This document shows positions 50,073 to 62,661 of a stretch of 64,000 nt of DNA, one piece after another (positions within the stretch are counted from its first letter, which is position 1; each line of letters opens with the position of its first letter). The stretch comes from Solen grandis (taxonomy: Eukaryota; Mollusca; Bivalvia; Adapedonta; Solenidae). The translations under genes and the position numbers were made by a program. The notes under the pieces were generated by a model that ran no database searches, was not told the DNA's origin, and worked only from the letters and a program-made list of their open reading frames with translations. The stretch lies in assembly GCA_021229015.1 (NCBI GenBank), contig CM037783.1, positions 54,708,650-54,772,649 of the forward strand. The letters are read 5' to 3'.

Positions 50073-50314
50073 TTAACCCTTTCCCTCATATATACTCATT
50101 TTGACGCCCTCAAAAGGTATCACATAAAGCCTGATCTGCAGAAAACCACAGTTAAACCTTACCAAATTTAATTACAAAATCCTCATTTCCAGACCACTGA
50201 GGAGCAGCGAACAGCATAAAACCTGATCAGCCTGCGAGTTACTCGCAGGCTGATCTGGTTTTTTGCTGTTCGCATAGGTCTTTTCATGGTGTCCTCTATG
50301 AGGGAAAGGGTTAA
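50073..50314 (+). mobile_element. MITE family 1
   Basis: Complete 242-bp copy with TTAA at both ends, only 62 bp from the previous inverted copy. Confidence 0.85.
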
Positions 50315-50545
50315 TGCTTTTGCAATACATTGTGCAGATGATATGCTAATATCCCGCTCTATATTAGACCTATGCAATATCACTAGTGGTTTGGTAGTGG
50401 TCAGTGTTAAAGCTTGCAGTCTGATCAAGTTTCATATTGGTCACATTGATTATTTCAGTTACAACTTCGAAATGGTAAAGGGTTCATCAAACACTATACC
50501 TCATGAATATCCATGTACAAATTTATTAATATTGATTTACTGGAA

Positions 50546-50694
50546 CTTTTAAACGGTATATAAAACAATGTGTTTTTTCTTTTGTAAACTGTGTAGAATC
50601 ATATTGTATGAGCAAACAGAGGAGACCCTGATCAGATGGCTTCTTTCAATTTTGCTAAAGTGTCAAAATGAGCCTGTATGCAGTAAAGGATTAA
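50546..50694 (-). mobile_element. MITE family 3 fragment, minus orientation
   Basis: Shares GCAAACAGAGGAGACCCTGA with the 32754 copy (inverted) and ends AATGAGCCTGTATGCAGTAA then GGATTAA. The left end is uncertain. 50764-50870 just beyond resembles a decayed MITE family 1 core. Confidence 0.45.
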
Positions 50695-51157
50695 GAGCTT
50701 GGCCTAACCAGATTTTGAAGTTATTCTATTGTAAACTATCAATAATTAGCAGACACGACACAACCTGATCAGCCAGCGAGTTACCATCTCTGCCTCAGTT
50801 TATGATCAGCCACAATTTGGTGTAATTGCAAGTTGATCTGGTTTTTCAATCAGTGCATTAACCATTGTACATACGGTGGTCCATTCATGTATTTGAAGGA
50901 TAAAGTATAGCTCCGGACAGGTGAGAAGTAATACCTGTTCTATAGAGGTCATGATCTTGTTTCTAAAACACTCAATGGATGACCGGTGACAGCTCATCCT
51001 TATGGCACACTGGTGAATCAGGTTTCAAGGAGATGAAGAACTTTCTATATGGGGAAAATTGCTTGTGTGCTATTGTGCAGTGTATTTCGTTTTGCAGTGT
51101 TCGCCTTTTTGCCGCGATTGTTAGGATGTGTTTACTTTGGTAGATGGAGGTAAGGGT

Positions 51158-51399
51158 TTAACCCTTTCCCTCATAGAGGACACCATGAAAAGACCTATGC
51201 GAAAAGCATAAAACCAGATCAGCCTGCGAGTAAATCGCAGGCTGATCAGGTTTTATGCTGTTCGCTGCTCCTCAGTGGTCTGGAAATGAGGATTTTGTAA
51301 TTAAATTCGGTAAGGTTTAACTGTGGTTTTCTGCAGATCAGGCTTTATGTGAAACCTATTGAGAGCGTCAAAATGAGTCTATATGAGGGAAAGGGTTAA
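51158..51399 (-). mobile_element. MITE family 1, minus orientation
   Basis: Complete 242-bp copy with TTAA at both ends and the central palindrome. Confidence 0.85.
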
Positions 51400-51629
51400 A
51401 TCTTGGTTTCAGTCTCCAGATCCATTATAATCTTTTGCAATTTTGTGAACAATCAAATATTTGAGCACAACTGTTTATTTGTTGTTGTTGTTTTTGTTGT
51501 TGTTAGGAGATGAACAACGTTGTGTCCTATATAGCGACATCTAATTACTGGTGGAGGAAGAACATGGAGGACCTATATACATGATTTTAGGCACTGAGTG
51601 CACCCAAGTAGAATCACTGATGTACTGCA

Positions 51630-51745
51630 AGCCAGCTGGAAGGCTTCCTCAGGTGAAATACCCGGGTGACCAGACTGGGATTCAGACCCACACCTGAGAA
51701 GAGCTAAGTGGTGATAATAACACTCAGCTAGTCTGATGTTCCAAA
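51630..51745 (-). mobile_element. tRNA-like SINE fragment
   Basis: On the minus strand a box-A-like TAGCTGAGTGTTATTATCAC and a box-B-like GGGTCTGAATCCCAG occur in the proper order. Confidence 0.45.
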
Positions 51746-51904
51746 GGCACAAAGTATACTGTTAATCCATTAAAATGGGCTTGATTTGTTACAATATGAA
51801 ATCCAATTTTGCACAGTTGACTTCTCATATAGTCATATAAGATCCTAGTTAATGTGGTATCTAGAATTTGGACCTCCAGTAGTTTTAATTTAAACACATT
51901 TATT

Positions 51905-52085
51905 TTACATCCATAGGGAAAGAAGTTCTTACAACTTGTACTAATCCCTTTTAACAGTTCCTTGGTTGGACCAGTATTTTGCACTTGGGAAAGTCATGAA
52001 AAGTCATTGACCCTCAATGAGGTTTAAACCCACAACCTTCAGAAGTCAGGTATGGACCATGCTACACTGTCTTTCGATACTGTAC
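51905..52085 (-). mobile_element. tRNA-derived SINE, same family as 34984-35165
   Basis: The minus strand has box-B-like GGTTGTGGGTTTAAACCTC in the head and the body words CCAAGGAACTG and AGTTGTAAGAACTTC shared with the plus-strand copy at 34984. Confidence 0.6.
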
Positions 52086-53519
52086 TCGTTCCAGAAGTAC
52101 TTTGTCTAAAACGTGACAAAGTACATTTATAAACTAGTATATATAAACCCACTGTTAACAACAGCTGATTTCTTTCTCCCCTCTCTGCGAAAAAAAACTG
52201 CCACTTATCCAGGTATGACTTTTCTTGTACCTCCAGGAAATATTGCTATATTAGAGAATATGTGAAACAATGCAAAGGTAAAAAACAAATGGATGTAATT
52301 AGAGGTTTCTTAAAGCACTAGTTGTGTTTTGTGTTTAGGGGACAGACGAAAGATGTGGCAGAACATCAATTGACACTCTTCTCATCAATTTGTATTACTC
52401 ATGCCTGACATTTTGTGCATTTAAGATTTCAGGCTGAAAACAATGTATTTCTAATTGAGAGAGTGTTATATGACGTGGAATAAGGCTAAAATCATCCATA
52501 TCTCCTGCTCTGTATGTATGTCACATGTGTTTGGAGGCGGACGGAAAAGTTCACAGGTGCAAACATTTTGTACTGTCTTGGCTGGTTTTGACTTTTATGG
52601 GAGAAAAGAAATGTTAATTTTTCTGTCCTTTGGTTTTAAGTGATATATTGTAAGAATATTATTTTAGAAGTTTTTTTATGATATTGTAGAAAAGCACATT
52701 GAGATTGCTATCTATCATAACTTCATCTGTGATTTACGAGTCTCCATCATATACAATACTTAGCACTAAGTAGTGATTAAATGTTAAGATTAGGTAGACA
52801 ACCATTCCATGTCTATGAAAAATTCAAGTTTATTATTAAGTTGATATAAAAAAAATCTTCATAACTTGTTTCCCATGATCAATTTAAAAAAGTTTAAACC
52901 AAGCTGTATTTCTTGTTTTCCAACCAGTGTAAAAAGAAGCAAGTTTAAACCAAGCTATATTCACACAGCATCAGAAGTTGGAATTTCCACTGAGGTTATT
53001 TTTTAGAGTGTTTTTGATTTATTTTATAGATATATATAAATATATATATATATAACAGCAGATATTTGTTCCCTCCAAATTGAAAATAAGGTGTTTTGTT
53101 TAAGAGCTTAATTTCAGAAAAGTCAGGGTCCCTGAGGAAATATTCGCAAAACATCTCAATACTTTCATTAATTGTATTTTCTGCTGTAAATGATTTCAAA
53201 ATTTAAAGTTTTAGATCTTAAGGCTTGAGTCTTACCTCTTCCATAAAGATTTTTACCACAATCTCTCTCTAGACTCCAGTTACAAATGTTGCTTGCAGAA
53301 ATTACTGCTGTAGAATTGTCTCTTCCAGAAAAAGGTACCTGTAGGTAGTGGCTTAGCACGAGTAACATTGGCACAACTTATACATAGAAGTAAGTGTTGG
53401 AGATGTCCTCTTTTACAGTATATATTAGGATTTTTCAAATGCCCATCAAACGACAGGATGTATTATTGATTCACCTGTGGTGTCTGGGCGGTGGGTGGGC
53501 AGCATCCACTGATGTGGTC
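52086..53519. other. Non-coding stretch
   Basis: No gene recognised. A TA-rich microsatellite is at about 53028-53054. Confidence 0.35.
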
Positions 53520-54140
53520 TGCTCTTTAACTCAATAAACGTACACTGATCTTCACCAAACTTAGTCACAATGTATATTGGCATAATATCTTGACCAAGTA
53601 TGATAATCAGCCAGATTGTCCAAGACACTCTGGAGTTATGGCCCTTGAAATGATGAAAAATGGCTAAATTAACAGTGTCCCCTCTCTAACTTGGACAAAT
53701 GTGAATAGATCTTTATCAAACTTGGTCATAATGTACATGGGCTCAGTATCTCAGACAAGTTCGATAACCAGCAAGATTGCCCCAGACATTCTGTAGTTAT
53801 GACCCTTGAATTGATGAAAAATTGCTTAATTAACATTGTCTCTCTCTGTCTCTAAGGAACATAAATTAATCTTTACTAAATTACCGGTAGGTCACAATGA
53901 ATATGGGCACAATATCTCAACAAAGTTTAATAACCAGTCAAAACAACTTGGACACTCCATAGTTGAAGCTTGGTTGAATTGTTAAAAAATTGCAAAATTA
54001 ACAGTGTTTGCTCTCTAAACCGATCTTTACCAAAGTTTGTCACAACATATATTGGCTAAGTATCTCAATTGAGTCTGAAAACCAGTCAGAATGTCCCAGA
54101 CACTTCAATGTTACAGTTTTTAAATTGGTAAAGTTACCCA
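53520..54140 (+). repeat. Tandem array, family G, ~160-bp units
   Basis: About four units, with GATCTTNACCAAACTT words near 53547, 53708, 53868 and 54022, each followed by ATCTTGACCAAG-like and GGAGTTATGGCCCTTGAA words. It could be the internal array of another hairpin-type element, but neither hairpin end was found. Confidence 0.65.
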
Positions 54141-55349
54141 GTGAGCGTATGTTTTGATAACAATCTTGTTTAAGCATTGAATTCTAATGTATATGCATTC
54201 TGGTTTTTAAGTCTGGCAAATCTTGCTCTCTCTTGATTGCTGCAAATAGGTTTTAAAGTTGCAACAAGGCTTTTGCTCATCTAATATTGAATGTCACAGT
54301 TTTCCATTTGGGAACAATTAAATCCCAGGAGGTTCAATAATGATATGTTGTTAAAACTGTCGCACAGGTGTTTCTTAATTAAACGTTTGATCTGTTAATA
54401 ATGTCCCATCTCATGGAAGAACGTGGCTGATGCCATCCCATACATTTACCAGGGAAAGTATTTATTGATGATCCAGGGTGGTTCAATAAAATTCAGAATG
54501 TAGATAAGTCACAGAACTGATGCAGTATGTGTGTATGTCCAGTTAGACAGGATGGTTGGATAGAGCAGTGTGGCGCCACCTGGTTGAAGGAGAAGGTAGC
54601 AGCTGTTGCACCAAGGCAGGGCCCGTCATCATGGAAAACCATTTTTGATCTCATGAATATTTCTGATGGAATCAATAGCTATCATAGCTTAATTAAACAT
54701 TTCCTTTGTCACAGATGGCCGTTTAAGTGAGTTGAAGAGAAGAAATGGAGAAAAGTCTCTTATATAAAATCTTGAAATTAGTTTGAATTTTACATTAAAA
54801 AAAGAAATAAATCAAGGAAGAGCATAATTAAAACGAGTCTTCAAATTTAATACTACATTTATTATTAATAATGTTATATATTTTTGATCATATCTGTGAA
54901 GAATTTTTAACTCTTGAAAACAAGAGATAAGATTCTTATGTATTCTAGAATACATGTATAGTAACAAAGTAAGGAATCACCATGACCTCCACTAACAAAG
55001 TAAGGAATCATTACACAGTGAAGTGAGGCCTTAATAGACTTACTCCGGAATTACCCAGCTAATCCAGGGGTAAAAACAAACTTTTACAGTTACAACTTTG
55101 TTGCACTATTTGTATTGTGAAAGATAGTGCACTGTGAAACTATAACAGTAAAAGTCCCCACCCACCACTCCCAGATGGGAAAAACCTACATTTGCCTCTT
55201 CCAGATAACATCTATTTAGGAATCATAATGGTCATCCTGTTGTGTAGCCTTTATAAGGCTGTGTAATGGGGAAACATGGCTTTAGTTTTGCACCTGTAAA
55301 TGTTTTGCTCTAGGGGTAGGTGGCAGTCTGACCAAGGAGAATTTAGCAT
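54141..55349. other. Non-coding stretch
   Basis: No exon recognised. 54380-54730 is compositionally balanced and repeat-free, with homeodomain-like TAATTA and Sox-like CCTTTGT words; a candidate regulatory island only. Confidence 0.3.
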
Positions 55350-56218
55350 TTTTATCCCCTGCCAAAAGGCGGCGGGGGATATAGTAATAGTCTCCGTCTG
55401 TCCGTCCGTCCGACATTGTTGTCCGGAGCATAACTCTGAAAGTATTTGAGGTATCAACTTGATACTTCATAGGTGGATAGATCTCATTGAGGAGGTGTGC
55501 AGTGCACAAGAATGATAACTCTACCTTTCATAATTTTTGAGTAATTGCCCTTTGTTATTTTTCAGACTTTATTTTTGTCCGGAGCATAACTCCAAAAGTA
55601 TTTGAGGTATCAACTTGATACTTTATAGGTGAATAGATCTTATTGAGGAGGAGTGGAGTGCACAAGAATGATAACTCTACCTTTTATACTTTCTGAGTTA
55701 TTGCCCTTTGTTATTTTTCAGACTCTATTTTTGTCCGGAACATAACTACAAAAGTATTTGAGGTATCAACTTGATACTTTATAGGTGAATAGATCTCATT
55801 GAGGAGGAGTGGAGTGCACAAGAATGATAACTCTACCTTACATACTTTCTGAGTTATTGCCCTTTTTTTTTTCAGACTTAATTTTTGTCCAGAGCATAAC
55901 TCGAAAAGAATTTGAGGTATCAACTTTGAACTTCATAAGTGGATAGATCTTATTGAGGAGGAGTGCAGTGCACAAGAATGATAACTCTACCTTTCATAAT
56001 TTTGAGTTATTGCCCTTTGTTATTTTTCAGACTTAATTTTTGTACAGAGCATAACTCAAAAAGTATTTGAGGTATCAACTTGATAATTCATAAGTGAATA
56101 GATCTCATTGAGGAGGAGTGCAGTGCACAAGAATGATAACTCTACCTTTTATACTTTTTGAGTTATTGCCCTTTGTTGTTTTTCAGACTTAATTTTTGTC
56201 CAGAGCATAACTCAAAAC

Positions 56219-56959
56219 CAAGGATCCTAAAAACCGATTTTTTACCGGTTTTGACCGATTTTGATCTCAATCGACCGGTTCAGATTTCAAAAAGTACCAA
56301 AAAAATCGGTCGAAAAAAAATCCATAATCCTCGTCTAAAACTTTCAAAATCGGTCCAAACGGTTCATAATAGTCTCTCTTACACACCAATTGACCTACTT
56401 CTTGAATTTCCGGTGTGTCCTCGGGGCAGGTGTCAGTGGGGGTCAGGCAGGGACACCCGTCTAGGTCATTATTGGGCAGTTAAGATGAATGGATTGACGG
56501 TTTGTACTTAGCGGTTATTTGGACGGTGCCGTGTAATTATCTATGCCGTATTAATGGACCATTGCTTGTTTGCAAACTGTAACCGGTTGTAATCACAAAT
56601 AAATAAAAGTTATTGACAAAAAAAATATATAAACACAAAGGCACATAATAAACAACACCAAAACGACTGCTTCCAACAATTTATTGATTCGTTAGAGTCA
56701 TATACAGACCGTCATATACATGCACTTCCGGTAAACAAACTTTCGATTTCGTAGAGGTAAATATTGCAGAAAAATACCTTATTATGCCAACAGGATGCTG
56801 AAATATAATAAAAGATCTATTTTCACACTGCAAATGATTCAGGGTATGTTGATTGAAAATATCAATGTTATTTTTTTTTTCGGTTATGTTTTTTTTCGGG
56901 GGGGGGGGGGGGGGGGTTTGCCGTCGACCGGTTGAGATTCCAAAATTTTAGGATCCCTG
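56219..56959 (+). mobile_element. hAT-like MITE with 8-bp target duplication
   Basis: Inverted ends CAAGGATCCTAAAA and TTTTAGGATCCCTG (13 of 14 match) are flanked by the perfect direct repeat CTCAAAAC (56211-56218 and 56960-56967), which is part of the family C unit. An 8-bp duplication with CA(G/A)GG ends is the hAT hallmark. Subterminal GACCGGTT/AACCGGTC words are inverted too. It holds a long G run (about 56897-56918). No transposase. Confidence 0.85.
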
Positions 56960-57087
56960 CTCAAAACGTATTTCAGGTATCAACTTGATAATTCATAAGT
57001 GAATAGATCTTGTTGAGGAGGAGTGGAGTGCACAAGAATGATAACTCTACCTTTTATATTTTTTGAGTTATTGCCCTTTGTTGTTTT

Positions 57088-57876
57088 TAGCTCGCCTGAG
57101 CACAACATGCTCATGGTGAGCTTTTGTGATCGCCTTTTGTCCGGCGTCCGTCCGTGTGTGCGTCTTGCGTCAACTTTTCCTTTAAACAACTTCTCCTCCT
57201 AAACCACTGGATGGGTTTTGACCAAACTTCACAGGAATCATCCTTATCATGACCTCTATCAAAGTTGTTCAAATTATTTTTATTGGGTGAATAAGTAGGT
57301 CACAGGAGCTAAAAATAGATTTTTAAAATGCAATCTTAGAAAATCTTCTCCTTCAAAACTGTAAGGCCTAGAGCTTTATTAATTGGTATGTAGAATTGTC
57401 TTATGAACATCTACAAAAGTTGTTCAGATCATGACCCTGGGGTAAAAATTGGCCCCGCCCCAGGGGTCATTTTATTTTTCATAGGTTTATATAGTGAAAA
57501 ACTTTAAAAATCTTCTTCTATAAAACAAAAAGGCCTAGAGCTAAGATATTTGGCGTGTAGCATTATCTAGTGAATCTCTACAAAAGTTGTTCAAATTATG
57601 ACCCTGGGGTTAGAATTGGCCCTGCCCCGGGGGTCACTTGTTTTACATAGACTTATATAGGAAAAACTTTAAAAATCTTCTCCTATGAAACTATAAGGCC
57701 TAGAGCTAAGATATTTGGTATGTAGCATCATCTAATGGTTCATTACCAAGATTGATCAAATCATAGCCCTATGGTGATAAATGACCCCGCACCAGGGGTT
57801 ACTTGTTTTACATAGAGTTATATAGGAAAATCATAAAAATCTTTTATGAATCCATAAGACCTAGAGCTTAGATAAT
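57088..57876 (+). mobile_element. Family A element, 5' part without its own 3' end
   Basis: Starts with the TAGCTCGCCTGAGCAC hairpin and a CCGTCCGTG tract, and has about four diverged 165-bp units. It stops within a unit where a second family A 5' hairpin begins; no 3' hairpin is present. Confidence 0.75.
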
Positions 57877-58510
57877 TAGCTCACCTGAGCACAACGTGCT
57901 CATGGTGAGCTTTTATAATTGCCTTTTGTCCGGCGTCTGTCGTCCGTCCATCTGTCCATGCGTGCCTGCGTCTTGCGTCAACTTTTTCCATTAAACAACA
58001 TCTCCTAATCCGCTGAAGGGATTTTGACAAAATTTCACAGGAATCATCCTTATGATGTCCTCTAACAAAATTGCACAAACTATTATGATTGGTTGAAAAA
58101 GAAGGTCACAGGAGCTAAAAATAGATTTTAAAATGCAATCTTAGAAAATCTTCTCCTGCAAAACTGTAAGGCCTACAGCGTGTAGAATTGTCTTATAAAC
58201 CTTTACAAAAATTGTTCAAATCATGGCCCTAGGGTCAAAATTTGCTCTGCCCCAGGGGTCACTTTATTTTACATAGGAAAAATAGAAAAATCATCTCCTG
58301 AAATACTGCAAGGCTTAGAGCTTGGATATTTGGTATGTAGAATTGTCTTGTGAACTACTACAAAAGTTGTTAAAATAATGACCTTACCAAAGTTTGTTTT
58401 TAATCATGGCCCTGTGTCAAAATTGGTCCCACTTTAAGTATGTTCATAATATAAACCATTGAAAGCAATATTTCTCAGGTGAGCGATTAAGGGCCATCAT
58501 GGCCCTCTTG
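57877..58510 (+). mobile_element. Family A element, second 5' end sharing the only 3' end
   Basis: The 5' hairpin is nearly perfect (AGCTCACCTGAGCAC paired with GTGCTCATGGTGAGCT, one bulged T). A CCGTCCATC-type tract and diverged units follow, then CTCAGGTGAGC (58474-58484), hairpin GGGCCATCATGGCCC (58490-58504), TCTTG and TTT. Family C sequence resumes directly after it. Confidence 0.8.
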
Positions 58511-59104
58511 TTTAGACTTAATTTTTGTCTGGAACATAAGTTTAAAAGAATTTGAGGTATCAACTTTGAACTTCATAGGTGGATAGATCTTATTGGGGAG
58601 GAGTGCAGTGCACAAGAATGATAACTCTACCTTTCATAATTTTTGAGTTATTGCCCTTTGTTATTTTTCAGGCTTACTTTTTGTCCGGAGCAAAACTTAA
58701 AAAGTATTTGAGATAACAACTCGAAACTTCATAGGTGGATAGATCTTATGGAGGAGGTGTGCAGTGCACAAGAATGATAACTCTACCTTTCATAATCTTT
58801 TAATTATTGCCCTTTGTTATTTTTCAGGCATAATTTTTGTCCAGAGCATAAGTAAAAAGTATTTGAGATATCAGTATATACTTCATAGGTGGATAGTTCT
58901 TATAGAGGAAAAGTGCAGTGCACAAGAATGATAACTCTACCTATCATACTTTTTGAGTTATTGCCCTTTGTTATTTTTCAGGCTTAATTTTTGTCTGGAG
59001 CTAAACTCAAAAAGTATTTGAGATATCAACTTGAAACTTCATAGGTGAATAGATCTCATTGAGGAGGAGTGCAGTGCACAAGAATGATAACTCTACCTAT
59101 TATT

Positions 59105-61416
59105 AGGTTTTCGCATCGCTTGCGAAAACCTATTGTTCTTCTTCTGTTTTATTTTTTTTTTTATTTTTATTATTATTTTTCTAACCTTTTTTTGTGAACG
59201 GCATATCACCATGATAGAAAAAAGTCACATTTCTGATTTTTTTACCACTTTTGTCCTAAGATCTGAATTTGATCCTCACGTTGAGAAATTTTTCATTTTT
59301 GTCTTAGTTTTGCCGCTAGGTGGCGTTTTGTAAAAATGACTAAGGGCTAATAACTCTGTTATTTGAGGTCCGATTCAAATGCGGTTTTTTGTATTGTGTT
59401 CCTTGTCAGAAACTTAATAAAATATGATACGTTTCAATTATTTGCGTATATAAAACTTTCGTGCTACAGGAGGTTGAAAGTTCAAATCTCGAAAAAAACG
59501 ATGAAATAAAGGTAGGTCTACGAAAAACTTGCCCATTTTTTTCAGAGATGAGATAGGAGAATTTTGTTTGTTGCATATGATTCTCAAGACAAATACGCAC
59601 AAAATATATGGTGTGGCGATTTTGAGAAATGCATGGTTTGTCAACAGTATGCGGTCAAACTTTACCAATATTTTCGAAAAATCAACATTTTAAAAGCATG
59701 ACTTTTACGGTTATTTGCAGTTCCTGACTTTATTTTTTATTCAATCTTCATCATTTTTTCACTGTTAATGCATTTTCATAAAACAAATAAAATAATAGAA
59801 AAAAAATCACACATAATATGCAAAGGTCAAGGTCATATACCAATTATTATTATTTATATCGGCATAAAATAGCTCCAAATCTAAAAATATTTTATAGAAA
59901 GTATATGAACAAAAGTTTTAGTCTGTGAAGAGATCTTTCCATTGGTGTTTAGTTTTTGAAGATCGGACTTCATTTGATCAAATGACCACAGTCCAAAGTT
60001 TGATCCTTTTATCAAACAATTGTAAATCCGTATGTTTCCTCTTTTTTGCTGCTCCTGACTTTAATTTTTGTTTAATCTTCATCATTATTTCACTGTTTAT
60101 GCATTTTTATAAAACAAATAAAATCATAGAAAAAAATTCAAGCATAATATGCAAAGGTCAAGGTCATATACCAATTTTTATTATTATTATCGGCATAAAA
60201 TAGCTCCAAATCTAAAAATATTTTATAGAAAGTATATGAACAAAAGTTTTAGTCTGTGAAGAGGTCTTTCCATTGGTGTTTAGTTTTTGAAAATCGAACT
60301 TCATTTGATCAAATGACCACAGTCCAAAGTTTGATCCTCTTATCAAACAATTGTATATCCACATGTTTCCTCTTTTTCGCTGCTCCTGACTTTATTTTTG
60401 GTTCAATCTTCATCATTATTTCACTATTTATGCATTTTTATAAAACAAATAAAATCATAGAAAAAAATCAAGCATAATTTGCAAAGGTCAAGGTCATATA
60501 CCAATTATTATTATTTATATCGGCATAAAATAGCTCCAAATCTAAAACTATTTTATAGAAAGTATATGAACAAAAGTTTTAGTCTGTGAAGAGGTTTTTC
60601 CATTGGTGTTTAGTTTTTGAAGATCGGACTTCATTTGATCAAATGACCACAGTCCAAAATTTGATCCTTTTATCAAACAATTGTATATCCGTATGTTTCC
60701 TCTTTTTTGCTGCTCCTGACTTTATTTTTTGTTCAATCTTCATCATTATTTCACTGTTTATGCATTTTTATAAAACAAATAAAATCATAGAAAAAAAATC
60801 AAGCATTATATGCAAAGGTCAAGGTCATATACCAATAATTGTTATTTTAATCGGCATAAAATAGCTCCAAATCTAAAAATATTTTATAGAAAGTATATGA
60901 ACAAAAGTTTTCGTTTGTGAAGAGGTCTTTCCATTGGTGTTTAGTTTTTGAAAATCGGACTTCATTTGATCAAATGACCACAGTCCAAAGTTTGATCCTT
61001 TTATCAAACAATTGTAAATCCATATGTTGCTTCTTTTTTGCAGCTCCTGACTTTATTTTTGTTCAATCTTCATCATTTTTTCACTGTTTATGCATTTAAA
61101 TAATACAAGTAAACTCATAGTAAATAACGATGAAAATATACAAAGGTCAAGGTCATAATACCGATTATTGTTATTTTTATCGGCACAAAATAGCTTCAAA
61201 TCTAGAGATATTTTAAAGAAGGTATATGAATAAAAGTTTTAGTTCGTGAAGAGATCGTTCTAATGATGTTTAGTTTTTGAAGATCTGACTTCATTTGATC
61301 AATTTACAAAAATATTCGAATAAAGTTAATATCAATCAATTATGTCTGCAGTTGAAACCAGTACTCTTACTAGTCAAATTAAAAGCGAAAACCAAGATGC
61401 CGCTTTGCGGTTCTAG
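59105..61416 (+). mobile_element. Hairpin/tandem-array element, family D, ~331-bp units
   Basis: The 5' hairpin is perfect: AGGTTTTCGCA (59105-59115) and TGCGAAAACCT (59121-59131). About four to five units of 330-331 bp follow (identical words at 59925, 60256, 60586, 60917). GCGAAAACC (61385-61393) near the 3' end repeats a hairpin arm. The 3' hairpin CCGC-TTT-GCGG (61400-61410) is followed by TT, CTAG and TT. Repeated 60-92-codon frames (MKRSFHWCLVFE start) arise from the period being close to a multiple of three and end at variable stops; they are not taken as genes. The element lies inside family C. Confidence 0.75.
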
Positions 61417-61648
61417 TTGCCTTTGTTATTTTTCAGGCTTAATTTTTATCACAGTGACCTTGACATTTTACATGTAGACCTCAAAATAGAGGAATTAGTA
61501 GGTCTTCACATGGGTTTCATATCTATAATTACTTTAAGCAGTCTTCATTACTAAAAATTTTCTTTTAAAAATGAAATATTATACTCTCCAAAACATTTTC
61601 TAGAGAGCAAGCGTACGGCGGGGGATGGCCATGTCAATATGGCTCTTG

Positions 61649-62255
61649 TTAATTTTCTTTTAATCTAAATCCCTGCCCTAGGGCATTGCCAATTATCAAA
61701 ATCCCCACATAATTTGCAGGCCAAAGTCTATACTCTGGGAGCTGGTACCATTCTGTCTGTCAAATCCCAAGCTGTCGAGAATGGTCTTCTGTCAAAAGCC
61801 TGATGTATGCCTGCCACTCTCACCCTGGGGCAAAACATTGATAGGTGCCTTTTAGTATAGTTGCGCAAACTGTCCTTTTAGGTGATGGAACAGCATCAGT
61901 AAAAACGCATGTCAAGTGGTCTTTGAGAGTATATTTTCCCTGAAGCTTTGCATTATTCCCTCAAAACTGCTCAACTCATTGTTTATATACAAAATACTGT
62001 GTGTGTGTGTTTTCAGGAAAAGAATGTACATGTTTGTGGTGGTTAACTTCAACAGAGAAAGAAAGTAGTTGCTTGACACTACTTCTTGATTATTTAATCC
62101 TGTCCAGGACATATGACCATAATGATTAGCGAGAGAGAAAGAGAGAGCTATCCCTCAGTAGTGCTGTATAGTAATTGGAATCTATTCCAGAAATGAAAAT
62201 GATTGAAAGGAATAATCAAAATCTCAATCTGATGAGATATTTAATTGATAATTGG
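61649..62255. other. Non-coding spacer
   Basis: No gene recognised; a short TG run at about 61999 and GA run at about 62130. Confidence 0.4.
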
Positions 62256-62522
62256 TTAACCCTTTCCCTCATAGAGGATACCATGAAAAGACCTATGCGA
62301 ACAGCATAAAACCAGATCAGCCTGCGAGTAACTCGCAGGCTGATCAGGTTTTATGCTGTTCAGGCTGATCAGGTTTTATGCTGTTCACTGCTCCTCAGTG
62401 GTCTGGAAATGAGGATTTTGTAATGAAATTTGGTAAGGTTTAACTGTGGTTTTCTGCAGATCAGGCTTTATGTGGTACCTATTGAGTGCGTCAAAATGAG
62501 TCTATATGAGGGAAAGGGTTAA
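62256..62522 (-). mobile_element. MITE family 1 with internal duplication, minus orientation
   Basis: TTAA at both ends. A 25-bp segment (starting CAGGCTGATCAGGTTTTATG) is tandemly duplicated at about 62336-62386, making this copy 267 bp instead of about 242. Confidence 0.85.
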
Positions 62523-62661
62523 GTCATTGCAAAATGTTAGGAATCAGATCTACCCCCCTACACACACACATCATGCTGGATCAAACTGTTTGACTTTCCA
62601 AAACGTTACAATCAGGGAAATGAGCTGAAATCTCAAAGGTACATAAAAGTAAAAGACTGAT

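Larger units (their letters stand above)
55350..61648 (+). mobile_element. Hairpin/tandem-array element, family C, with nested insertions
   Basis: The 5' palindrome (about 55354-55382; ATCCCC...GGGGGAT, inner GCC/GGC) is followed by a CTGTCCGTCCGTCCG tract (55397-55413), then about 155-bp units (GTCCGGAGCATAACTC words at 55421, 55577, 55733, 55887 and further on to 59100). Near the 3' end CGGCGGGGGAT (61616-61626) repeats a 5' hairpin arm. The 3' hairpin GCCAT-6nt-ATGGC (61628-61643) is followed by TCTTG and TT. Nested inside are a hAT-like MITE, a double family A element and a family D element, which together make up most of its length. Confidence 0.75.

Noticed and set aside
53520..54140. 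Family G as a complete hairpin-type element
   Set aside because: The tandem units are clear, but neither a 5' palindrome nor a 3' hairpin with CTTG/CTAG was found, so it is annotated only as a repeat.
59925..61099. Four similar 60-92-codon frames as a small gene family
   Set aside because: They are one per 331-bp family D unit, start and stop inside the array, and vary by frameshift and stop; no independent support.
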